Of a stretch of DNA of 22,663 nucleotides, positions 15,327 to 21,186 are shown in pieces. Within the stretch, counting starts at the first letter, position 1; each line of letters begins with the position of its first letter. The stretch comes from an uncultured Eubacteriales bacterium. GTDB lineage: Bacteria > Bacillota > Clostridia > Christensenellales > Borkfalkiaceae. A model generated the notes under the pieces. It was not told the origin of the DNA. It did not search any database and saw only the letters and a list, made by a program, of their open reading frames with translations. Position numbers and translations under genes: made by a program. The DNA is taken from contig CAJLXC010000024.1 in NCBI GenBank assembly GCA_905210545.1, positions 1 to 22,663 on the forward strand, given 5' to 3'.

Positions 15327-17060
15327 TTATTCGCGCGGTTTTATGTTTTTTAATTTTATGATTCCTTCAAATACTTGTTTCGCATAAGGCGCGGCGACGG
15401 TAGAACCGTAATACTGCCCTTCCGGCTCGTCTATTACGACGAGGGCGAGATATTCCGGCGCGTCCGCGGGGAAAAACCCGACGAAAGACGAGATATATTT
15501 TCCCGCGGCGATAACGCCGTTTTCGTATTTTTGCGCGGTTCCCGTTTTTCCGCCGACTCTGTAGCCCTCTATATACGCGTGCTTGCCCGAGCCGTCTCTC
15601 ACGACGCCTTCGAGCATTTCCGCAAGCTTTGCCGATGCTTCTTTGCTTATCGCGCGCGATTTCGCTTTGGGATAAATCCGTTGCGCGGTAACGCCGTTAT
15701 CGTCGTAAATTTCGCTTGCAAGATACGGCGTATAATACACGCCGCCGTTTACCGCCGCCGCGGTTGCCGCCGCAAGCTGCAAAGCCGTTACCGCGACCGT
15801 CTGCCCGAAAGCTATTCTCGCGAGATCGACGTTCTGAACCGCCGACACGGGAAGAACCATTCCCTGCGCCTCGCCGGCAAAATCCACGCCCGTCACCGAG
15901 CCGAAATTGAATTTTTCTATATATTTATACATAGTTTCTTTGCCGAGCGACATTGCTATATCCACGAATATCGGGTTGCAACTGTTATTCAGCGCGCCCT
16001 GCAGATCGAGATTTGAATGCTTGCCGTTGTTGTGCATACTCCAGCATTTTACCCTTTGCCCGTCTATAAACCGGAATCTTGACGAGTTGTATATGTGCGA
16101 CGGCGAAAAAGCGGATTTGTTACCTTCTATATATTCCTGCAAATCCGCCGCGGCGGTCAGTATCTTGAAAGTAGACCCCGGCTCGTACACGTCGCAGACG
16201 ATGCCGTTTCTTCCGAGCGAGTTTAAGAGCGACAAGTCGTTTCTCGGCACTTCGTTAAGACTGAACGACGGTTTCGTACACATTGCCCTTATCGCGCCCG
16301 TCTGCGGATCTAATACGAGCATTTTTGCGGATTTTGCGTTGTGAACGGTCATAGCTTCTTCCATTGCGGCTTCGCAAAGCTGCTGAACTTCGTAATCTAT
16401 AGTAAGCTTTACGTTCAGCCCGTCGGTAGCGGGTATATAAGAAGCTTTGCCGTTTTCTATCTCCACGCCGACTATATCCGTTTCGTACAGAATCTCGCCG
16501 TTGCTTCCCGATAAAAATTTATCGTAATACGCTTCTAACCCCGACTGACCTTTGCCGTCCGTAGAAGTAAAGCCCAGAACCGACGACAGCAACTCGTTAT
16601 AAGGATACACGCGCGAATTATCCCGCGAATAGTAAACCCCGTCGAGATTTTTTTTGAGAAGCTCGTCTATCTTTGGCTTAGGAACTTGTTTTTTTATCGT
16701 TACTTCGCTTGACGACGTGCCGTTCAGTCTGCCGTAAACGTATTCTCTGTCCGTTCCGAGTACGGAGGACAGCGTATCGCAGAGCGTTTCGCTGTTTTTT
16801 ACGGCTTTTTTCCGCACGAACACGGTATAAGTATCGTCGTTACCCGCAAGCACGACGCCGTTTACGTCGGTTATTTTACCCCTTGACGCAACGACGGGAA
16901 TTTCCCTCGTCCATTGATCTATCGCTTTTTTCTGCAAAGATTCTCCGTTTATAACCTGAACGTATAAAAGCCTGCCGAAAACGCATAAAAATAAAAAGGT
17001 TACCGCAATAATTATTGCGAATAACCTCTTTCGTAAAACAGTTATTGAATATTCGTTTAT
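15327..17060 (-). CDS. ftsI: Septal penicillin-binding protein FtsI (class B), apparent ATA start
   Basis: FtsI is the septal DD-transpeptidase, target of beta-lactams. The transpeptidase motifs are S296-T-F-K, S-C-N (about 360-362) and K505-T-G, with no PASTA domains after them. Reading from the first standard in-frame start (TTG at 16937) would remove the membrane anchor. The frame upstream continues with a basic stretch (R10-K-R12), a membrane segment (about residues 13-33) and GRLLYVQVINGES, the usual class B PBP junction. It meets a stop near 17094. No ATG, GTG, TTG or CTG occurs in frame in that stretch. An ATA at 17060 lies nine bases after AGGAG, giving 577 residues, normal for the family. 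The start is therefore either a rare ATA or an error in the sequence. Confidence 0.88.
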   Translation of the reverse strand: MNEYSITVLRKRLFAIIIAVTFLFLCVFGRLLYVQVINGESLQKKAIDQWTREIPVVASRGKITDVNGVVLAGNDDTYTVFVRKKAVKNSETLCDTLSSVLGTDREYVYGRLNGTSSSEVTIKKQVPKPKIDELLKKNLDGVYYSRDNSRVYPYNELLSSVLGFTSTDGKGQSGLEAYYDKFLSGSNGEILYETDIVGVEIENGKASYIPATDGLNVKLTIDYEVQQLCEAAMEEAMTVHNAKSAKMLVLDPQTGAIRAMCTKPSFSLNEVPRNDLSLLNSLGRNGIVCDVYEPGSTFKILTAAADLQEYIEGNKSAFSPSHIYNSSRFRFIDGQRVKCWSMHNNGKHSNLDLQGALNNSCNPIFVDIAMSLGKETMYKYIEKFNFGSVTGVDFAGEAQGMVLPVSAVQNVDLARIAFGQTVAVTALQLAAATAAAVNGGVYYTPYLASEIYDDNGVTAQRIYPKAKSRAISKEASAKLAEMLEGVVRDGSGKHAYIEGYRVGGKTGTAQKYENGVIAAGKYISSFVGFFPADAPEYLALVVIDEPEGQYYGSTVAAPYAKQVFEGIIKLKNIKPRE

Positions 17061-17074
17061 GAGTTTTATCTCCT
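17058..17074 (-). promoter_or_regulatory. Ribosome binding site and ATA start of ftsI
   Basis: On the minus strand GAGAGGAG ends at 17070, then nine bases lead to ATA at 17060-17058, followed by codons for N-E-Y-S. Another in-frame ATA directly abuts the binding site and is too close to serve. The region from 17160 down to about 16987 contains no ATG, GTG or TTG in any minus-strand frame. Confidence 0.6.
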
Positions 17075-17159
17075 CTCGGATTTCTATATATTTTTAAGTC
17101 GTGAGCCGAACGGACTTTTTAACTTACGTTATAAATATATTCCGAAAAGACTTATTATA

Positions 17160-17837
17160 TTACTTTATCATTCCGAACTCTTTTTCGGCAACGTCGATTA
17201 TGTAATCTACCGATGACGCCGAGTCTATCTCCTTTACTACGGCGTTATATTCTTCTATCTTGGCGGAAAGCGCGGCAGAATACTCGGAATTGCTTCTCGA
17301 AAGAACGGCAAGCACGCCCGTGTTTAAAACGATGAGCGTAAGAATAAGCGCAACCGCGACCGCGTATAACGCGACCACGAACTTGCCCTTTGCGTTAAGA
17401 CGATAGCTTTCGTGCTGCTCCTCTTTCTGCTTAGCCATATCGTTGAGAACGGGTTCTGCGTTCCCCTCTCCGAACTGCATCGTCGTGGAAGTAGGTCTTA
17501 TGTCGTCATCGGAAATAACGTCCGCACCCATTTCGCTCGCGCTGACGATGTTTTCGTCCGGTTCGGAATAAACTACGGATTCCGCGCGTTCTTCGGAGGG
17601 CGCATCGACAACGTCTGCAACGCCGACGTCTTCGGTCGCTTCGGAATATCTGTCGTAGTTGAGAAGCTTATCGAGATTTTTTTGCATTCTTATCTTAGCT
17701 TCTTCAAGATTTTCTTCTCTCTCCGGCGCATTCGTATATTCTTCTGATATGTCGGGAGCTTTTCTTTCGAGTAAATCGACAGCCGAAGTCGAACGGCTTG
17801 TTTCGGTTAATTCCTCTGAACGTCTTGTGGTTACCAT
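17160..17837 (-). CDS. FtsL-position single-pass membrane protein with long acidic N-terminus
   Basis: The gene lies where ftsL is found, between rsmH and ftsI. The 225-residue product has about 150 cytoplasmic residues rich in E, D and S, one membrane segment (about 153-180) and a short outer part with a helical stretch S-E-Y-S-A-A-L-S-A-K-I-E-E-Y. That matches FtsL topology (membrane helix then coiled coil). FtsL proteins are usually about 100-120 residues, and the outer coiled coil here is only about 45. AGGAG lies seven bases before the ATG. FtsL by position and shape is likely but not shown by sequence; the acidic cytoplasmic region has no match I can name. Confidence 0.65.
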   Translation of the reverse strand: MVTTRRSEELTETSRSTSAVDLLERKAPDISEEYTNAPEREENLEEAKIRMQKNLDKLLNYDRYSEATEDVGVADVVDAPSEERAESVVYSEPDENIVSASEMGADVISDDDIRPTSTTMQFGEGNAEPVLNDMAKQKEEQHESYRLNAKGKFVVALYAVAVALILTLIVLNTGVLAVLSRSNSEYSAALSAKIEEYNAVVKEIDSASSVDYIIDVAEKEFGMIK

Positions 17838-17876
17838 AGTTTTCTCCTTTTTTATTCTGAAACGTAAGCGGTGTTG

Positions 17877-18815
17877 TTAAACCTTTTCCGCGATTCTCAG
17901 TTTTGCGCTTTTCGATCTGCCGTTTAAGGCTTGCTCTTCTTCGCTCGCCGTTATCGGGTGTTTCGTTATGATCTCTATTTCTTTTTTCTTCCCGCAAACG
18001 CAAACGGGAAGGCTTTTATCGCATATACAGTCGGTTTCGAGATCCTTAAAAACTCTTTTGACTATTCTGTCTTCTAACGAATGAAAGGTTATGACGGCAA
18101 GTCTGCCGCTTTTTTTTAATCCTCTCGCCATATCGGTTATCGCTTCTTTTAGCCCGTCAAGCTCGCCGTTTACTTCTATTCTGAGCGCCTGAAACGTTCG
18201 TTTTGAAGGATGCCCGTCGTTTTTGAACTTTGCCGGTATGCTTTCGTTTATTATTTCGTTGAGCCTTCCCACCGTTTCTATGCGGCTTTTGCTTCTCGCC
18301 GCAACGATGTTTCGAGCGATCCTGTCGGAAAATTTCTCTTCTCCGTATTCCGACAGGATCTTTTTAAGCTCTTTTTCGGAATATTCGTTTATTATAGTTA
18401 TCGCGGTAAGCGGATTAGCTTGATTCATTCTCATATCGAGAAGTTCGTCTTCTGCCATATAAGAAAAACCGCGGCTTCTGTCGTCAAGCTGAAAACTCGA
18501 TACCCCCAGATCCAACAATATTCCGTCGAATCCGTCGATTTCAAGGTTTTCTTTTATTTTGCGAAAATTTTTGAAATTGTCTTTTACTATCGTAAACCGA
18601 CCGTCAAACTCTTTCAGCCGGTCTTTCGCCCGACCTATAGCGTAGTCGTCTAAATCGGTTGCAACGAGTTTGCCGTCCGGCGAAGTCCTTTTTAATATCT
18701 CGTAAGAATGACCGCCGCCGCCGAGCGTACCGTCGAAATAAACGCCGCCCGATTTAAGCTTTAACCCGTCCATACATTCGGAAAGCATTACGGGAACGTG
18801 TTTATATTCACTCAT
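17877..18815 (-). CDS. rsmH: 16S rRNA (cytosine-1402-N4)-methyltransferase RsmH
   Basis: RsmH (MraW) methylates N4 of C1402 of 16S rRNA with S-adenosylmethionine. The 312 residues start with HVPVMLSECMDGL and contain the cofactor loop DGTLGGGGHS (28-37), LLDLGVSSFQLDD, RGFSYM, DMRM and, near the end, ITFHSLEDRIVK. Length and motifs are typical. The ATG overlaps the end of mraZ by eight bases, indicating translational coupling. A cysteine cluster near residues 262-276 (C-I-C, then C-V-C) resembles one seen in many Bacillota RsmH proteins. Confidence 0.97.
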   Translation of the reverse strand: MSEYKHVPVMLSECMDGLKLKSGGVYFDGTLGGGGHSYEILKRTSPDGKLVATDLDDYAIGRAKDRLKEFDGRFTIVKDNFKNFRKIKENLEIDGFDGILLDLGVSSFQLDDRSRGFSYMAEDELLDMRMNQANPLTAITIINEYSEKELKKILSEYGEEKFSDRIARNIVAARSKSRIETVGRLNEIINESIPAKFKNDGHPSKRTFQALRIEVNGELDGLKEAITDMARGLKKSGRLAVITFHSLEDRIVKRVFKDLETDCICDKSLPVCVCGKKKEIEIITKHPITASEEEQALNGRSKSAKLRIAEKV

Positions 18816-19239
18816 CGTCGTTTAAGCTGTCGAACGCGTCTGCAAGAGCTTCGAAATTAACGTCGTTAAAATAGTTGTTCCAGACTTCCTCGCTCCATAT
18901 CTCAACGCAGTTCGGACCTTTGAACACTATCACGTTTTTATCGATCTTGGCGTATTTCCTGAGATTCTCGGGCAAAAGTATTCTGCCCTGCTTATCTTCT
19001 TCCGCCTCCCAGCTGTTATATAAAATATATCTCGCGACCTGTAACTGCTTTTCTTTGAAGGGATTTATTTTTTTAAGCGTTTCTTTAACGCTTTTCATCT
19101 GTTCCGCGGTATATACGTACAGACAACCGCCGGTGCCGACGGTTATCGTATATCCGTCTCCGAGTTCTTCGCGGAGTTTTGCCGGTATTCTCATTCTGTT
19201 TTTCGCGTCTAACTGATGCGAATAATTTTTACCGGACAC
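18808..19239 (-). CDS. mraZ: Transcriptional regulator MraZ
   Basis: MraZ is a DNA-binding ring protein with two AbrB-like (SpoVT/AbrB) halves that controls the division cluster. From a GTG at 19239 the protein has 143 residues, the usual length. It shows the first half-motif HQLDAKNRMRIPAKLREELG and the second, DKQGRILLPENLRKYA. I chose the GTG because AAGGAG lies ten bases upstream. The longer frame reaching 19284 would begin upstream of the transcription start, since it reads across the -10 box. It is the first gene of the cluster and overlaps rsmH by eight bases. Confidence 0.93.
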   Translation of the reverse strand: MSGKNYSHQLDAKNRMRIPAKLREELGDGYTITVGTGGCLYVYTAEQMKSVKETLKKINPFKEKQLQVARYILYNSWEAEEDKQGRILLPENLRKYAKIDKNVIVFKGPNCVEIWSEEVWNNYFNDVNFEALADAFDSLNDDE

Positions 19240-19274
19240 GGAACGTCTTCTCCTTCTCTCTTTTTTGTATGAAA

Positions 19275-19303
19275 ATTGTACCACATATTTTGACCACTGT
19301 CAA
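19275..19303 (-). promoter_or_regulatory. Main promoter of the division cluster (PmraZ)
   Basis: On the minus strand a perfect TTGACA (19303-19298), a 17-base spacer and TACAAT (19280-19275) preceded by TGG make a near-consensus extended sigma-A promoter. Transcription would start around 19268, giving a leader of about 30 bases before the mraZ GTG. Confidence 0.85.
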
Positions 19304-19310
19304 CCACTTT
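19281..19310 (-). promoter_or_regulatory. Three MraZ-type operator repeats overlapping PmraZ
   Basis: On the minus strand AAAGTGGT (from 19310), CAGTGGT (from 19299) and TGTGGT (from 19285) share the core GTGGT. The first two are ten bases apart and the third follows after 13. MraZ of other bacteria binds tandem G-rich boxes upstream of mraZ (TGGG-type or AAAGTG-type, about ten bases apart), so these are good candidates for autoregulation. They lie across the -35 box and spacer, where binding would repress transcription. Confidence 0.65.
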
Positions 19311-19340
19311 TTTATTTTTTTTCGACTATTTTAAAATTTT

Positions 19341-20114
19341 TTATTTAAATTTTTCTTGCCGCTTAACCACTTCTTCGTAAAATAAACGGTTAAGCTCCGA
19401 ATTTTTACCGACGAATAAGACGCTGTTTCGGCAGTTGTTTACTGACGATTTTTTGGTTTTAAGAACAGCCGCCGCGGTTTTTGCCGTATATTCTACGCCG
19501 TTTAAAATTCTTTTCGGCTTAAAGTGGTCAGAAATTTTATTTTTTATAAACGAGTAATGAGTACAACCGAGTATAACGTTGTCGAACGCGCCCGCGCGAT
19601 TATCTTTTTCTAATCCGGCGAAAAACATAGCTTCGTCGATTTCCCCGTCCGCGGCGACGCTCTCTAAACCGAAGGCGTGTTCTTCTATTGTTTTTGCAAG
19701 CCGCGGCAAGCCTATAACGGAAACGCCGCGTTTTTTTTCGCAGGTATATTTTTCCGCCGTGAGCGGCGTTGCGAGAAGAAGAGATTTTTTGCCCAGGAGG
19801 GCGGCGGTTTCTACCGGAGGAAATACTCCGAATACGGGAATCGGTTCGCAATAATACCTTATCTTATCGAGAAGACCGACGCTTAACGTGTTGCACCCGA
19901 GAACTATCGCCTTCAATTCGCCCAGGCCTTTCAGATATTCTATATTGTTTACCGTAATCCCGAGCAAATCGTCTTTGGTGCGCGTTCCGTAAGGCGCGTT
20001 GTCGTTATCGCCGAGATAAAGAAAATTCTCCCCGGAAAGGGTTTTATCGAGTTCGGTAAGCGCGGATATACCGCCTATGCCGCTGTCTATAACGGCTATA
20101 TATTGTTTTTTCAT
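19341..20114 (-). CDS. murI: Glutamate racemase (MurI-like, divergent)
   Basis: MurI converts L- to D-glutamate for MurD. The 257 residues carry IDSGIGGISAL (D10, S11), the GDNDNAPYG loop, and both catalytic cysteines in the contexts L-G-C74-N-T and I-L-G-C184-T-H-Y. Length is normal. Two spots differ from the common family pattern: LGCNTLS instead of ACNTA[ST], and VFGVFPP where most have VIGVIEP. A general Asp/Glu racemase role cannot be fully excluded. The gene ends about 30 bases before the cluster promoter and has no clear terminator. No ribosome binding site is seen before the ATG; TAAAAT lies five bases upstream of it. Confidence 0.85.
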   Translation of the reverse strand: MKKQYIAVIDSGIGGISALTELDKTLSGENFLYLGDNDNAPYGTRTKDDLLGITVNNIEYLKGLGELKAIVLGCNTLSVGLLDKIRYYCEPIPVFGVFPPVETAALLGKKSLLLATPLTAEKYTCEKKRGVSVIGLPRLAKTIEEHAFGLESVAADGEIDEAMFFAGLEKDNRAGAFDNVILGCTHYSFIKNKISDHFKPKRILNGVEYTAKTAAAVLKTKKSSVNNCRNSVLFVGKNSELNRLFYEEVVKRQEKFK

Positions 20115-20187
20115 ATTAGATTTTATGAATCCGCACGCATTTTTAGTTAAAATCGGATTAAAAAGATAAAAACCCTGTTAAATGTAG

Positions 20188-20216
20188 TTGCTTTTAATAT
20201 TTATTTGTGTTAAAAT
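20188..20216 (+). promoter_or_regulatory. rpsT promoter
   Basis: TTGCTT (20188-20193), a 17-base spacer and TAAAAT (20211-20216) preceded by TGT form a good extended sigma-A promoter. The surrounding sequence is A/T-rich. The leader is about 35 bases and holds the ribosome binding site AAGGAG at 20243-20248. Confidence 0.75.
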
Positions 20217-20258
20217 ATTTAGCGTATTAAAAAGAATAATTTAAGGAGCGCATATAAA

Positions 20259-20672
20259 ATGCCCAACATTAAATCCGCAAAAAAGAGAGTTATAGTAAAC
20301 GCAAAGAAAACGGAACAAAACAAAGCTATCCGTTCCGCTTTTAAAACCGAAATCAAAAAAGTAGAAGCTCTTATTAAAGAAAACAAGTTAGAAGAAGCAA
20401 AAGCTGCTCTTCCCATGGCTTTTAAAATTATCGATTCCGCAGCGACAAAAAACATTATTCACACCAACAACGCCGCTCACAAAAAAGCAACGCTTTCCAA
20501 AAAGGTTTCCGACGCGTCGGTTAACGCTCCCGCCAAGGAAGAAGTTAAACCCGTAGCGGAAGAAGTGAAAGCGGAAGCCCCCGCGGAGGAAGTTAAAGAA
20601 GAAGCCGCTAAACCCGCTAAAAAAACCACGAGAAAAACCGCTGTCAAAAAGACTGCGGAAAAAGCCGAATAA
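20259..20672 (+). CDS. rpsT: 30S ribosomal protein S20 with a long charged C-terminal tail
   Basis: S20 is a three-helix protein binding 16S rRNA in the body of the small subunit. Residues 1 to about 86 match the family from MPNIKSAKKR through the helix ending in HKKATLSKK, which covers the normal length of 85-90. Residues 87-137 are extra: a Pro/Ala/Glu/Lys-rich stretch with repeated EEVK units that ends in a lysine-rich histone-like segment (KPAKKTTRKTAVKK). The start is fixed by AAGGAG ten bases upstream. It is the only plus-strand gene in the window and stands alone with its own promoter and terminator. Confidence 0.96.
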   Translation: MPNIKSAKKRVIVNAKKTEQNKAIRSAFKTEIKKVEALIKENKLEEAKAALPMAFKIIDSAATKNIIHTNNAAHKKATLSKKVSDASVNAPAKEEVKPVAEEVKAEAPAEEVKEEAAKPAKKTTRKTAVKKTAEKAE

Positions 20673-20713
20673 TACGGTTCGTTTTTCTTGAATTATACGG
20701 ATTTTAAAAAATC

Positions 20714-20741
20714 AAATCGCCCGTACTTTTGCGGGCGATTT
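20714..20741. terminator. Bidirectional terminator between rpsT and cwlD
   Basis: Arms 20714-20723 and 20732-20741 form a ten-base-pair GC-centred stem with an eight-base loop. It is followed by TTCTTTTGTTTT on the plus strand and by a T-rich stretch on the minus strand. It lies between the convergent rpsT and cwlD fragment and should stop both. Confidence 0.85.
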
Positions 20742-20766
20742 TCTTTTGTTTTATTTTCATTCGGTA

Positions 20767-21186
20767 TTATTTCGCAAGAGTTTCTGCGTAAGACGCTTCC
20801 GTAAGATACCCTACTATCCCCTTAAACACCGCGTACGCCACGGAGCTCTGATACTCTTCGGTTACGAGCAACGCTTCGTCCTCGGGGTTTGAAAGGAATC
20901 CGCATTCCGCTATTATCGACGGATAATTCGTACAATTCAATATGTAATAATCGCCCGCAAGCGGAGAAGAAGTTCTCGGCGCTTCTTTCATCGTGTTAAA
21001 ACTTTTCTGCACGCTTTCGGCTAAAAGCTTTCCCTCGTCGTCGCCGTTTTTATAAAATACCTGCGCGCCACGGCGCGTAGATGAAGAAAATTTATTCATA
21101 TGCACGCTCACCACGAGAACGGGCTTTTCTTTTTCGATTATTTCTTTGCGTTTTTTCATATCTTTCTTTTGCAATAGGGTCTCCAT
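20767..21186 (-). pseudogene. cwlD: CwlD-type N-acetylmuramoyl-L-alanine amidase, 5' part removed by an inserted element
   Basis: The readable fragment (up to 139 residues) is the C-terminal part of an Amidase_3 enzyme. It has VVSVHMN with zinc ligand H29, RRGAQVFY, AGDYYILN and IIAECGFLSNPEDE with the catalytic glutamate E94. The pattern ARRGAQVFY...AGDYYIL is closest to CwlD, which with PdaA makes muramic delta-lactam in the spore cortex. The first half of the family, including the D-P-G-H-G-G histidine and the glutamate that complete the zinc site, is missing. Family-like sequence begins around K-K-D-M-K-K-R (near 21165), where the recombinase frame runs in from upstream. As it stands the fragment cannot be active. 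It could be restored if the element excises precisely; the 5' half would then lie beyond the far end of the element. Confidence 0.75.

Noticed and set aside
16935..16937. TTG at 16937 as the ftsI start
   Set aside because: It would remove the membrane anchor and the conserved GRLLYVQV linker encoded just upstream, and no ribosome binding site stands before it.
19240..19284. Longer mraZ start giving an Arg-rich N-terminal extension
   Set aside because: It would begin upstream of the probable transcription start and reads through the -10 box; the GTG at 19239 has a ribosome binding site and gives the usual 143 residues.
20115..20187. Promoter for murI
   Set aside because: TAAAAT near the ATG has no good -35 box at the right distance (the nearest, TTAACT, is 19 bases away), so I did not list it as a feature.
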